A stretch of 62,329 bases of DNA, taken from Clostridia bacterium (lineage in GTDB: Bacteria; Bacillota; Clostridia; Oscillospirales; Acutalibacteraceae). The notes beneath the pieces are model-generated. The model had not been told where the DNA came from, made no database searches, and saw only the letters and a program-made list of their open reading frames with translations. The translations under genes and the position numbers were made by a program. The DNA lies in NCBI GenBank assembly GCA_017465825.1, contig JAFTVI010000022.1, forward strand, positions 1-62,329, written 5' to 3'. Positions 42,779 through 51,266 of this stretch are shown piece after piece. Within the stretch, counting starts at the first letter, position 1; the number at the start of each line of letters is the position of its first letter.

Positions 42779-42952
42779 TCAATCATCTCCTTCGGCAACC
42801 TTGTTGCCATACAATGCAAGAAGTTTTTCATTTATACTGCTTTCCGCCTCAGAATATTCTGCCTGTGTTATCTCCTCACAATTCTCTGAAACAGGAATTT
42901 CTGTTTCTCTTGCTTCATATATTTTTCCGTTATTTCTTTTATAGTATTTCAT
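42779..42952 (-). CDS. Small 57-residue protein of the phage-derived operon
   Basis: A frame of 57 residues beginning MKYYKRNNGKIYEAR and ending YGNKVAEGDD. Its ATG overlaps the stop of the 42952-43503 gene by one base (TAATG), and its TGA lies one base before the lysozyme start. Its last codons contain the lysozyme ribosome site. Charged and soluble. Position between a fibre-like gene and the lysin fits the small XkdX-like proteins of phages; no motif confirms this. Confidence 0.7.
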   Translation of the reverse strand: MKYYKRNNGKIYEARETEIPVSENCEEITQAEYSEAESSINEKLLALYGNKVAEGDD

Positions 42953-43503
42953 TATGCGTATGCCTCCCAGCTCCAGTTTCCCGCTCTTATAACCATTGTA
43001 CTGTCCTCACTGTAATAATAAACTTCATTCATACTGTTGTCTGCAATTTTAAACATACTGACAACAGAAAATCTGCCGTAAGAGTTACTTGATATGTAAT
43101 TTGTGAATGATTTTCCGTTTCCGCCGCTGCAAAAATCATCAAAATAGTTTACTGATGAAATGACTGTGTTTACAGATGTGTCCACAGCGCCTGTTACCGT
43201 TGAAGCCGCATAGTTATACTGTCTTAAAATGAACAGCTTCGGCACAAATCCCACATCAATTGTCAGTTGGCTTTCATCATAAGACGCCTGACTGCCGCTG
43301 ATATCCTCGCTTAGTATCAGAGTGCCGCTTTTGTATAATGATAAGCCGGCAATATTAACTTTTGCCTGTGCATATTCCGTTACGTCAAAGGTTCCGCTTT
43401 CCGTTATTTCAACTTCACCCGACGGCAGGACATAACCGTTTTTCACTTTACTTATGGCTTCATCCAGCTGTGCACCGTTGTGCGACATACAGTATTCACT
43501 CAT
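42952..43503 (-). CDS. Hypothetical phage tail/fibre-associated protein
   Basis: A 183-residue protein. The N-terminus (MSHNGAQLDEAISKVKNGYV) contains the LDEAI-x-KV pattern common in proteins at the head of tail-fibre modules of Firmicutes phages. It continues with a beta-rich region. Start ATG at 43503 overlaps the upstream gene by eight bases. Likely a structural or receptor-binding component; not identified further. Confidence 0.65.
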   Translation of the reverse strand: MSEYCMSHNGAQLDEAISKVKNGYVLPSGEVEITESGTFDVTEYAQAKVNIAGLSLYKSGTLILSEDISGSQASYDESQLTIDVGFVPKLFILRQYNYAASTVTGAVDTSVNTVISSVNYFDDFCSGGNGKSFTNYISSNSYGRFSVVSMFKIADNSMNEVYYYSEDSTMVIRAGNWSWEAYA

Positions 43504-43966
43504 TTTTCAACACCTCTTTTATAAAACTGTCAATTTCCTCGCCCGAAAAAACACTTGTATAGCTGTCATCAAAGCCTGTACCGAGCCTTTGTGCGTAAAC
43601 ATACTCCCCGTTGCTGTCAACGAGCATCTGTGATGAATTGGTATACAAAGCGCAGACATCGTTCCATATGCCGTCGGTATTCCTTATATACACGCTTATT
43701 CTGTATTCCCCGTCAGCATCAAGCTCGGAGGATTCAACGTCACAGCTGAAAGAAGTAAGTGCAGAATCAGCGTAAGCAACACCGTTTTCGCAGAAATAAC
43801 CGTCTGCAACGTCATCGCTGAGCAGATCATAGCCGACACCCCGCATATAAGGCTCATTGACTTTTGTTGCACGCACCTCAAAAGCATCAAATCCGTTTTC
43901 TTCCGTAACCGTTATGTTTGCCTTGAAGCTTCCGCTTATTCTGCTTCTGTCGATTGAAACAAACAT
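43496..43966 (-). CDS. Hypothetical beta-rich protein of the phage-derived operon
   Basis: A 156-residue protein. I start at the ATG at 43966, eight bases from GGAG and one base after the previous stop. It begins MFVSIDRSRISGSFKANITV and has alternating strands that look like an Ig-like or fibronectin-like domain. No recognised family. Context suggests part of a tail fibre or baseplate decoration. Confidence 0.62.
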   Translation of the reverse strand: MFVSIDRSRISGSFKANITVTEENGFDAFEVRATKVNEPYMRGVGYDLLSDDVADGYFCENGVAYADSALTSFSCDVESSELDADGEYRISVYIRNTDGIWNDVCALYTNSSQMLVDSNGEYVYAQRLGTGFDDSYTSVFSGEEIDSFIKEVLKNE

Positions 43967-43967
43967 A

Positions 43968-44714
43968 CTAAATACTCCAATTTCCGTCATATTCGTGGGC
44001 AAAGATTTTTATTACCTTGATTCCGTCACCGGGTGAAGCGGTTTCAAGGTCTGCACCTTTTATATTTACCAGATACGATGCGTTTGCATTTGCACCGGAA
44101 AGGCTCAGACCTCCTATACCGCCCGTAACGTCTTCACCGTCCGCATCCATAACAGATGAACCGCCCTCAATGGGAATAAGCACGTTGGCAGGGTCATCGT
44201 ACAGCGCGTTTATATCCTCAACGACCATAACCCTTACATCATCGCAGTCACGGTCAACGGTAAACGTGATGACTGATTTATTACGGGGGAACATTCTGTT
44301 TGCAATGGTATCGGTTGAAGCTGCGGGGATTTTTGAAATACGGACTCTTGTAATATTAGCAATATTTACGGTGGGATTTTCTGTATATACGGTAATCGAA
44401 TCGAAAACGGTTACGGACTCGTTCCACACATCATCACGTAGTCTGACATAAACCGTAACGGTATTATCAACAACAAGATAGTGATTGATGGTTACTGATT
44501 TTTCACTGCTGTAATCCTCCCACTGAGCCTCTTCCTCGGTAATATCCATAGCGTCGCACCAGATCTTCATCTGATAATTCGTTGTATCGCTGTCAGAGCA
44601 TCCGATTGCAAGACTTATCTGTGTGTCGGAAGTGCGCTCCTCATCACCGTTTATACATACGCTTACTCCCTGAGGGCCTGTGGTATCAAGGGTTACGTTA
44701 ACATAACTTGACAT
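43968..44714 (-). CDS. Ig-like beta-sandwich protein of the phage-derived operon
   Basis: A 248-residue protein with repeated beta patterns, including VNVTLDTTGPQGVSVCINGD at the start, a motif seen in phage and surface Ig-like repeats. A second related segment covers about residues 115-240. No signal peptide. Start ATG at 44714 with AAAGGTGAT upstream. Probably a structural component of a fibre; no enzymatic motif. Confidence 0.62.
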   Translation of the reverse strand: MSSYVNVTLDTTGPQGVSVCINGDEERTSDTQISLAIGCSDSDTTNYQMKIWCDAMDITEEEAQWEDYSSEKSVTINHYLVVDNTVTVYVRLRDDVWNESVTVFDSITVYTENPTVNIANITRVRISKIPAASTDTIANRMFPRNKSVITFTVDRDCDDVRVMVVEDINALYDDPANVLIPIEGGSSVMDADGEDVTGGIGGLSLSGANANASYLVNIKGADLETASPGDGIKVIKIFAHEYDGNWSI

Positions 44715-44720
44715 TTTTCA

Positions 44721-44873
44721 TCACCTTTCAGTTTCATTCGCATCTGCTGTCTGCAGATCAATATAGCAATACGCTTTATTTCTTTTGTTTCTGTCGTATA
44801 ATACTTCCCCGTCAGCTGAAATCACCTGACTTATTTCAAGGGGATAGTATCTTGTAAAATTATGTACAAGCAT
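44721..44873 (-). CDS. Small 50-residue protein of the phage-derived operon
   Basis: A 50-residue frame starting MLVHNFTRYYPLEISQVISA and ending DANETER. GGGAGGAC lies just upstream of the ATG at 44873, and the stop is six bases from the next gene. It fills an otherwise empty gap in a tightly packed operon, which argues for a real gene. No family recognised. Confidence 0.65.
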   Translation of the reverse strand: MLVHNFTRYYPLEISQVISADGEVLYDRNKRNKAYCYIDLQTADANETER

Positions 44874-44884
44874 AAGTCCTCCCA

Positions 44885-45139
44885 TCAGATTTCATCCCTG
44901 ATAAAAAACAGGAAACATTCCTTTCGCTCTTCTGCCGTAAGTGCGCTATATTCATCCCTCGTGCCGAACCACCAGTTGGGAAAATCAAGCTCCTTTACCG
45001 TATTATCATCAAAAGTGATAATAAGCTTGCTGTTGGTCTGTCTTATGTTTCTTATACCGATACCGCGCGGACCTTGCGGATACGTATACGCATTCACCTC
45101 AGGAACGGTAATGCCTGCATTGAGAATATCAGCATTCAT
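44885..45139 (-). CDS. Hypothetical fibre-stem-like protein
   Basis: An 84-residue protein. The segment YPQGPRGIGIRNIRQTN (about 20-36) is like the Gly-Pro-rich stems at the start of phage tail-fibre proteins, followed by the ITFDDNTVKELDFPNWW pattern seen in such modules. Its start overlaps the end of the 45129 gene by 11 bases. Role inferred from pattern and place. Confidence 0.65.
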   Translation of the reverse strand: MNADILNAGITVPEVNAYTYPQGPRGIGIRNIRQTNSKLIITFDDNTVKELDFPNWWFGTRDEYSALTAEERKECFLFFIRDEI

Positions 45140-45461
45140 CGTACAGCCTCCTTAACACCAAAAGCTGATTGAGCGCTCTGTGACGCTCGTCAAGAGCAGG
45201 CAGAATAACTCTTGTGTCCCCGTCCTCTGTCCTGACTCCCAATTCAAATACATATGAGCCTTCGTCAAGATTAAGGTAAATCTCAAAATCCGCATCGGAA
45301 TTATGAAAATGTAACACCGATTGCCCCGGATTCTCCTCATTTGTTACAGAAAGAAAATACTCCTCGCCCTCTGCGAGCTGATACACCTCTCCGTTCTCGG
45401 TATGATTCAGATGAAAACGCAGAGGGTCGCCCTGTGTTATAACCAATCTGTTAAGTATCAT
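45129..45461 (-). CDS. Hypothetical baseplate/fibre-associated protein
   Basis: A 110-residue beta-rich protein. The opening LVITQGDPLRFHLNHT and the G-SYVFEL-x-VRTEDG part recall the N-terminal domain of phage upper-baseplate proteins. Compact, acidic, no membrane segment. Start ATG at 45461 follows the upstream gene stop by one base. Moderately confident that it is phage-derived; function not shown. Confidence 0.62.
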   Translation of the reverse strand: MILNRLVITQGDPLRFHLNHTENGEVYQLAEGEEYFLSVTNEENPGQSVLHFHNSDADFEIYLNLDEGSYVFELGVRTEDGDTRVILPALDERHRALNQLLVLRRLYDEC

Positions 45462-45462
45462 A

Positions 45463-45714
45463 TCAACACGCCTCCGTTAACTGTTCTTCATTGTCACAAT
45501 CATCGTAATAATGCCTGAGTGTTTCGGCAACGATCCGCATATCACGAATCTCCTCATAAACCACGGCAAGCTTTTTTGAAAGCAGTCTGAACCTGTCCTT
45601 GTCACCTTCAAGAGCCGCCTTTTTGCGCTGTGCTCTTATATCGGGAATACAGCCCGAGAGCAGTTCGATTGATTGCTCGTATTCCTTTGCCATTTCATCG
45701 AATTTTGTATTCAC
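45463..45714 (-). CDS. Small coiled-coil-like protein of the phage-derived operon
   Basis: An 83-residue, highly charged helical protein (FDEMAKEYEQSIELLSGCIP, then RAQRKKAALEGDKDRFRLLS). It starts with GTG at 45714, overlapping the regulator stop by four bases. Such proteins sit next to sigma-like or ArpU-type regulators in prophages. Function unknown. Confidence 0.65.
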   Translation of the reverse strand: MNTKFDEMAKEYEQSIELLSGCIPDIRAQRKKAALEGDKDRFRLLSKKLAVVYEEIRDMRIVAETLRHYYDDCDNEEQLTEAC

Positions 45715-46109
45715 TTCATCAGCTCCTTTCCGTCAGTATTCCTGACGATTTTAAATCCGAAATTTTCCGGCAGCTTGTCCTCACTGCCGATGACGCTGTT
45801 GTACAGCACCACATATTTAAGACTTGCGTATATTTTTTTCTGTGCTCTTTTAAGACTTTTCCGCACAGAATCATCGCTGACGCCCGAACTTGCGGCAATA
45901 CGGGAGATTTTTTCTCCCGAAAACCAATAACGCTGAACAACGGTACGCTCCGTTTCCGTAAGCTCGTTATTGATTACCGCCGCAAGCACGTCCGATACTG
46001 CCAACATACCTGCTTCATAAAGACAGGCGGCACATTCGCAGTCAATGGGACGGTAGTCATCGTTTTTTGCATCGGGAAGCCTGAAATCACCGTAAGAAAC
46101 AAGATCCAA
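45711..46109 (-). CDS. Sigma-70 region-4-like / ArpU-type regulator
   Basis: A 132-residue protein. Residues about 50-95 match sigma region 4: LTETERTVVQRYWFSGEKIS, RIAASSGVSDDSVRKSLKRA. The recognition helix is complete but there is no region 2, so it is probably an auxiliary transcription factor like phage late regulators. TTG start at 46109 with AAGGAGATG upstream. First gene of the operon, 82 bases from the predicted transcription start with its LexA-type boxes. It may drive late expression of the same operon or of another prophage. Confidence 0.75.
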   Translation of the reverse strand: MDLVSYGDFRLPDAKNDDYRPIDCECAACLYEAGMLAVSDVLAAVINNELTETERTVVQRYWFSGEKISRIAASSGVSDDSVRKSLKRAQKKIYASLKYVVLYNSVIGSEDKLPENFGFKIVRNTDGKELMK

Positions 46110-46172
46110 ATTATCATCTCCTTGAAATTCTTTCCGGAAAGCGGGAAGCCGTTTGCTGTCCGGATAAAAAAG

Positions 46173-46226
46173 TGAACAAATGTTCTCACCACAAACGAGT
46201 ATAGAAACATTTGTTCATCTTGTCAA
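46173..46226 (-). promoter_or_regulatory. Promoter with two LexA (SOS) boxes for the phage-derived operon
   Basis: On the minus strand: TTGACA (46221-46226), a 17-base spacer, TATACT (46198-46203). One box, TGAACAAATGTTTC (46204-46217), fills the spacer. A second, TGAACAAATGTTCT read on the plus strand (46173-46186), lies at about +5 to +18. They match the Gram-positive SOS consensus CGAACRNRYGTTYC at 13 and 12 of 14 positions, and their centres are 31 bases apart, three helical turns. LexA would block the operon until DNA damage. Confidence 0.85.
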
Positions 46227-46242
46227 GAAATTTTAAAAATTT

Positions 46243-46271
46243 TTGACAATAAGTCCCCTTTATGATACAAT
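46243..46271 (+). promoter_or_regulatory. Promoter and structured leader of the MMPL exporter operon
   Basis: TTGACA (46243-46248), 17 bases, TACAAT (46266-46271). It faces away from the SOS promoter, which is 17 bases off. The leader from about 46278 to 46457 is about 180 bases long. It has GCGCGTATGCGC and GCCGGC-type hairpins and a repeated CGATACCG word near its 5' end, then an AT-rich stretch up to AAGGGG at the gene start. Confidence 0.8.
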
Positions 46272-46457
46272 AAACGATACCGCGCGTATGCGCACGATAC
46301 CGTCGGCATAAGCCGGCATTGGAGCATCGGTTGATTTAAAAATATAAACAAATATGCAAAAATGTTGCTTTTGTTAATATTCAGTTGATTTTTACTGCTA
46401 TAATTAAAGTAGTATATTAAATTAAAATATATCTCTGAAACCAAGGGGTTGAAATAT

Positions 46458-48929
46458 ATGATAAATTCGCTGGCGACGAAAATTACAAAAAATCCTAAAA
46501 AAGTAGTAATCATAGCTCTGTTGCTTCTGATTCCGTCGTTGATAGGAATGATATTTACACCAATCAACTACGACATTCTTTCCTATCTTCCCGAGGAACT
46601 GGATTCCGTAGAAGGACTTAACATTCTCGACGAGGATTTCAACGAAGCTACAATGGCGATTATCGTAGTGCAGGGAATGAGTCCCAATGATATTTACGAA
46701 GCTGAGGACAGCATCGCGGAAATTGAAAACGTAAATAAGGTCTTATGGATGGGTTCGCTGTCCGATTCGCCCATTCCCCTTTCAATGCTTCCCGAAGCCG
46801 TATCGTCAATGCTGTATAATGAAGATAAAGACAGCACGCTGATGATGGTGCAGTTCAAACAGACAGACTCATCAAACGATACTCTTGAGGCAATTTCACA
46901 GATAAAAAAGATTCTTAATAAGCAATGTCTTGTCAGCGGTACGGCGGCGATGTCCGAAGACATGAAAGAAATGCTTTTCTCCGAAATGCCGCTTTATATA
47001 GTTGTTGCGGTAGGTCTTGCAACAGTTATACTGATGTTCACGATGAACTCCTTTGCGCTGAATGTAATCATCCTTGTTTCATTGGGTATGGCTGTACTTT
47101 ACAATATGGGTACGAACTTCATATTCGGCGAAATCTCATTTATAACACAGTCAATTGCCGCCATACTCCAGCTTGCCGTTACCATTGACTATTCGGTATT
47201 CCTTATAGACAGATACACAGAGGAAAAGCCCCGCTACAAAAAGCGTGAGGATGCGATGAAAAAAGCTATCACAAGCACGTTTTCATCACTTTCGGGAAGC
47301 TCACTGACAACAATTTTCGGCTTCCTTGCACTGTGCTTTATGAGGCTCACTCTCGGCTTTGACATCGGTATCGTTATGGCAAAGGGTGTTATTTTCGGCG
47401 TTGTTACTGTTGTTGTGGTTCTGCCGGCAATAATGCTGCTGTGCGAAAAAGCAATTGACAAAACCAAGCACAAGAGCCTCGTTCCATCATTCAACAGACT
47501 TAACAAGTTCACAATAAAGTTCAGACCTGTGCTTGCAATAATATGTATACTGATCATAATTCCTTCCTGGTACGGTCAGAACAAGGTTGAAAAATACTAC
47601 AATCTTCTTGAATCAATGCCCGATTCAATGGGCTCTGTTGCCGCTATGGACGTTCTTAAAGAAGACTTCAATATGGCAAGCTCCCACTTTGTTATTACAA
47701 AGGATTCTATGGACGACAACGACAATCTTGAAATGATTGAAAAAATACAGAATGTTGACGGCGTATCGGGCGCACTGAGCTTAAAATCCATACTCGGCAC
47801 ATCAATTTCTGCTGATATTCTGCCCGAATCGCTCATATCAATGCTGCAGACAAACGGTCATCAGCTTGTAATGATAACATCTGTATACGCCGCATCAACG
47901 GACGAATGTAACGCACAGATTGATGAAATAAATGCAATTATAAAATCCTACGACAACGATGCAATGCTTACGGGTGAAGCGGCTATGTACAAAGACCTTA
48001 TTGCTGTTACCGATGAGGACTTTATAACAACAAGCATACTTTCAATGGCGGCAATATTCATAATTATTGCAATTCTGTTCAAGTCGATTTCAATACCCTT
48101 TATTCTTGTTCTTTCAATTGAGCTTGCAATATGGATAAACATTGCAATATCCTTCTTCTCAGGTGAGGTCATATGCTTCATCACACCCACTATCATATCC
48201 TGTGTACAGCTTGGTGCAACCGTTGACTATGCAATTCTGCTGACAACCCGATACAGAGAAGAAATCAGAAAGGGCATAAACAAAAAAGACGCTATGCTCA
48301 CAGCGGCAAACGAGTCGCAGAAATCAATTTTCCAGAGTGCAATGGTATTCTTCGCCGCAACCTTCGGCGTATATCTTGCCTGCGACATTGACCTTATCAA
48401 ATCAATGTGTATTATGCTTGCAAGAGGTTCAATAATCAGCGCGCTGGTAATCATTCTGTTCCTCACACCTATTCTCGTTATCTGCGAGGGCTTTATAAAC
48501 AAAACCACTATCGGTTGGCGTAAGGAAAAGCCCCGTGTTCAGAAGGTTTATATTGAAGTTGAGGAGGAAGATGACTCCTCCGAAGCTCAGGTTGAACATG
48601 AAGAACGCAGAGAGAGCAGCCGCAAAGCAAAACAGCGAGCTAAATTCAACAAAAAGATTAAAGATCAGCTCAACGGCGTAACGCTTGTTCCCGCTGATGA
48701 GGTTGTAAAGGACATTAACGCTCTTTACAGGACTGAGGAAGAGGAAGAAATCATTGAACACCCCGTTCAGATAACGATACTGAACGACAATCCGGCAAAT
48801 ACAACCGATAATGCTTTTACGGCTGTAAATAAGCAGTCCGGGCCGAAAATAACTCCACGCACAAGAATTGCGTCAACCGCAAGCACAAAAAGAAAAGATT
48901 CTGACAACGGAGATGATACACAAGTATGA
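46458..48929 (+). CDS. MMPL/RND-family exporter
   Basis: An 823-residue membrane protein with two repeats of one helix, an extracytoplasmic domain and five helices. Each half has the MMPL sensing region with acidic residues in the helices (AVTIDYSVFLIDRY in the first, GATVDYAILLTTRY in the second). The C-terminal about 110 residues are cytoplasmic, charged and low-complexity. Start ATG at 46458 with AAGGGG upstream; a TTG nine bases earlier is less likely. It probably exports lipids, peptides or drugs. The two downstream lipoproteins overlap or follow closely and likely act with it. Confidence 0.9.
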   Translation: MINSLATKITKNPKKVVIIALLLLIPSLIGMIFTPINYDILSYLPEELDSVEGLNILDEDFNEATMAIIVVQGMSPNDIYEAEDSIAEIENVNKVLWMGSLSDSPIPLSMLPEAVSSMLYNEDKDSTLMMVQFKQTDSSNDTLEAISQIKKILNKQCLVSGTAAMSEDMKEMLFSEMPLYIVVAVGLATVILMFTMNSFALNVIILVSLGMAVLYNMGTNFIFGEISFITQSIAAILQLAVTIDYSVFLIDRYTEEKPRYKKREDAMKKAITSTFSSLSGSSLTTIFGFLALCFMRLTLGFDIGIVMAKGVIFGVVTVVVVLPAIMLLCEKAIDKTKHKSLVPSFNRLNKFTIKFRPVLAIICILIIIPSWYGQNKVEKYYNLLESMPDSMGSVAAMDVLKEDFNMASSHFVITKDSMDDNDNLEMIEKIQNVDGVSGALSLKSILGTSISADILPESLISMLQTNGHQLVMITSVYAASTDECNAQIDEINAIIKSYDNDAMLTGEAAMYKDLIAVTDEDFITTSILSMAAIFIIIAILFKSISIPFILVLSIELAIWINIAISFFSGEVICFITPTIISCVQLGATVDYAILLTTRYREEIRKGINKKDAMLTAANESQKSIFQSAMVFFAATFGVYLACDIDLIKSMCIMLARGSIISALVIILFLTPILVICEGFINKTTIGWRKEKPRVQKVYIEVEEEDDSSEAQVEHEERRESSRKAKQRAKFNKKIKDQLNGVTLVPADEVVKDINALYRTEEEEEIIEHPVQITILNDNPANTTDNAFTAVNKQSGPKITPRTRIASTASTKRKDSDNGDDTQV

Positions 48930-50494
48930 AAAAACAGGCTATATTCAAAAGAATAACGGCAATTTTCTCGAGCCTGATTATGCTGTTTATGACTTCCTGC
49001 TCCACCGAAACACAAAACGGCGAAACGGCAACAGGTGACGACGAAACCGTAGTATACGGCGAATACTTTGAAACCTCACAGAACGTTTCAAAAACAGAAA
49101 CCGTTTATGCAAACCTTAATTCCTACGGTGCACCCGACAAAATAACCGTTTCCGACTGGCTTCACGCTGACAGAAGCGAGATTTATGTTGCAGACACCAC
49201 AACGCTCAAGGATTTTACCGTTACAAGAGGTTATGCATCTTCAACCGAAAACAACGGCAACGTAACCTGGCAGATGGCATCCTCGGATGTATACTACGAG
49301 GGCACGACTGACGCAACTCTGCCCATAGGTGTGGACATAAAATACTATCTTGACGGCGCAGAGATAAGCGAAGAGGACCTTGCAGGCAAAAGCGGCGAGT
49401 TCAGGATGGATGTCACTATGACAAACAGAGTGACCTCACAGGTTGAAATCAACGGGCAGACAGTTACTATGTACGCTCCTTTCATAGCGGCAGGCGGTAT
49501 GATTCTCCCCTATGAAAACTTCTCAAACATTGAGGTTACGGGCGGTATGTCAATCGGTGCAGGCACATACGAAATGGTCGTGCTTGCAGGTGCTCCCGGA
49601 GCAGAATCGAGTCTTAACCTTTCAGGTCTTGACATCTCGGGCTTTGAAAATCTCTCGCTTGAAGAGAGCTTTACAATCACTGCTACCGTTACAAATTTCA
49701 GTATGGGTGACGGATATTTCATTTTCGCTCCCCTCTCCTCTGTAAATCTTGATATTGCACTTCCCGAAACTCTCGGCGACGTACAGGACGTACTCACACA
49801 GCTGCAGGATTTTACACAGCTTATGAATCAGATAGACCCCAACAGCGTTCTGCAGAAGTTCATCACAGACGGTGAATCCCTCAACGAAATGATGGATATA
49901 ATGGATAAATCCCTCACCGTTTACAGCGAAAACAAAAAAATGCTCAACGCGATGACTGAGCTGCTTACAAAGGAAAACATTGAAACCCTTTCTGCATTCC
50001 TTGAATCTCTCAACGGCTCAGATATGGAAAGTCTGGTTGGCGTGCTTTCAAACGTATCATCACTGCAGGGCACTATCGACTCTCTGCTGCAGCTTTCAAC
50101 GGGACTTGAGGACGTTATGCCCATTCTTGAGGCATTCTCCGCCGCTCTTGAAGACCCCGAGGTAGCCGCATCAATGGAAAAGCTCCCCCAGACACTTGCA
50201 ACGCTTGAGGAGCTTATGGCTTGGCTTAACGAAAACGAGGAAATGCTCGATATTATGGTTGAGCTTATGGCAACCGAGGATATGCAGCTGATGATGAGCA
50301 CATTCGATGCTATCCTTTCCGAAAACGGTGAGGACATCAGCAATCTTGATCTGTCAGCTCTTTCCGGCTCGGCAGAGGATCTTGTACTGCGTATGAGAGC
50401 GTGGATGAGTATTGATTACAGCATTTACACATCTGCTCCCGATTATATGACAACAAGCTGTACATTTATCTGCAAAACTCCCCCTATAGGATGA
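48926..50494 (+). CDS. Lipoprotein partner of the MMPL exporter (YhgE/Pip-like N-region)
   Basis: A 522-residue exported protein with lipobox MTSC (cysteine near residue 25). The first 270 residues are beta-rich, and the remainder is a chain of helices with repeated L-x2-L-MxxL patterns that look like a long coiled stalk. Proteins of similar make-up (YhgE/Pip-like) accompany MMPL transporters in Firmicutes. Start overlaps the exporter stop (ATGA). It probably links the exporter to the outer face of the membrane or the wall. Confidence 0.7.
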   Translation: MKKQAIFKRITAIFSSLIMLFMTSCSTETQNGETATGDDETVVYGEYFETSQNVSKTETVYANLNSYGAPDKITVSDWLHADRSEIYVADTTTLKDFTVTRGYASSTENNGNVTWQMASSDVYYEGTTDATLPIGVDIKYYLDGAEISEEDLAGKSGEFRMDVTMTNRVTSQVEINGQTVTMYAPFIAAGGMILPYENFSNIEVTGGMSIGAGTYEMVVLAGAPGAESSLNLSGLDISGFENLSLEESFTITATVTNFSMGDGYFIFAPLSSVNLDIALPETLGDVQDVLTQLQDFTQLMNQIDPNSVLQKFITDGESLNEMMDIMDKSLTVYSENKKMLNAMTELLTKENIETLSAFLESLNGSDMESLVGVLSNVSSLQGTIDSLLQLSTGLEDVMPILEAFSAALEDPEVAASMEKLPQTLATLEELMAWLNENEEMLDIMVELMATEDMQLMMSTFDAILSENGEDISNLDLSALSGSAEDLVLRMRAWMSIDYSIYTSAPDYMTTSCTFICKTPPIG

Positions 50495-50501
50495 TGAACA
50501 A

Positions 50502-50966
50502 ATGAAAAAAATCGCATTAATTTTACTTTCCGCTCTCCTCATACTTTCTCTTACAGCCTGTGCAAAAACAGCAGAGGAAGAAACAACCGAGGAGCAGACA
50601 CCCGTACAGACAACGGAAACAACCACCTCAAACGAGATCACAGGTCTGCTTTACGCCGTTATTGAAGGCTCCGACACAAAAACGAACGAGTTTATGTGCA
50701 CGGGCGGCACAATCACTCCCGAACGTATCGCCGCAGGCTTTACAGGCTGGACGGGAATAAAATTCAGCCTTACATCCGTAACGGACGAAACGACAAAAAC
50801 CATTACTGTCAACTGGAACGACACTTCCGCAATGGTAACGAAAGACCTTACGGCAAACGATGGCTTTGAATTCGATTCATACGAAGAAATGAAAGCATTT
50901 ATGGAACAAAGCCTTACAGAAACCATTGTTAAAAATATCGGGGGATATACGGTTGTTTTTGAGTAA
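50502..50966 (+). CDS. Small lipoprotein of the MMPL operon
   Basis: A 154-residue lipoprotein. The lipobox LTAC is near residue 20 and a Glu/Thr-rich linker covers 21-50. The mature domain (about 105 residues) is alpha/beta and unrecognised. Seven bases separate it from the previous gene, and a terminator follows at 51011. Likely an accessory factor of the exporter. Confidence 0.72.
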   Translation: MKKIALILLSALLILSLTACAKTAEEETTEEQTPVQTTETTTSNEITGLLYAVIEGSDTKTNEFMCTGGTITPERIAAGFTGWTGIKFSLTSVTDETTKTITVNWNDTSAMVTKDLTANDGFEFDSYEEMKAFMEQSLTETIVKNIGGYTVVFE

Positions 50967-51000
50967 TGTACAATTTACAATGTACAATGTACAATTTTCA
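50966..51000. repeat. Half-arm of the R2b type
   Basis: A run of GTACAATTTACAAT words identical in kind to the left arm of R2b at 31440, but without core or partner arm. It begins at the stop codon of the 50502 gene. It may be a deletion remnant of an R2 element. Confidence 0.65.
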
Positions 51001-51010
51001 ACAGAATTTC

Positions 51011-51035
51011 AGGGACGGTACAAATTGCCGTCCCT
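51011..51035 (+). terminator. Terminator of the MMPL operon
   Basis: AGGGACGG pairs with CCGTCCCT around a nine-base loop, followed by TATTCTTG. Confidence 0.85.
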
Positions 51036-51096
51036 TATTCTTGTAATAAATCATTTTCCACTTGCAAAATGCTGAAGAATATGGTAAAGTAAATGT

Positions 51097-51195
51097 GCGA
51101 CACAAATTGAATAAATCCATTATGGCAGAATACACTTTTGTTAAAAAGTGCATTCTCTTATTAACTTCTGTTATAATGGGTTAAATTTGTGTCGC
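51097..51195 (+). repeat. Nested palindrome B, possible structured RNA
   Basis: The outer arm GCGACACAAATT (51097-51108) has an exact complement at 51184-51195. The second arm is CCATTAT..CAGAA (51117-51130) with TTCTG..ATAATGG (51166-51179). The apical hairpin is GAAT-CACTTTT-gtta-AAAAGTG-ATTC. A promoter TTGCAA-N17-TAAAGT (51062-51090, extended TGG) would start transcription at about 51097, the first base of the arm. A terminator and the small-protein gene follow. Confidence 0.8.
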
Positions 51196-51218
51196 AACAA
51201 ATGGGATTGCATTTTTTG

Positions 51219-51250
51219 TGCGTCTCATTTGAGGCGCATTTTTTATTTTT
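51219..51250 (+). terminator. Terminator after palindrome B
   Basis: TGCGTCTCA pairs with TGAGGCGCA across a two-base loop and is followed by TTTTTTATTTTT. It corresponds in place to the terminator at 2489-2517 of locus A. Confidence 0.82.
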
Positions 51251-51266
51251 CGGGAGAGAATTACTT

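Noticed and set aside
41276-46109. Complete prophage
   Set aside because: No integrase, terminase, portal, capsid, tail tube or replication gene, and no attachment-site repeats were seen in the flanks.
46223-46567. A 114-codon minus-strand frame across the exporter promoter
   Set aside because: It overlaps two strong promoters and the start of the MMPL gene, with no ribosome site.
48429-48761. A 110-codon minus-strand hydrophobic frame inside the MMPL gene
   Set aside because: Antisense to coding sequence with clear MMPL helices; no ribosome site.
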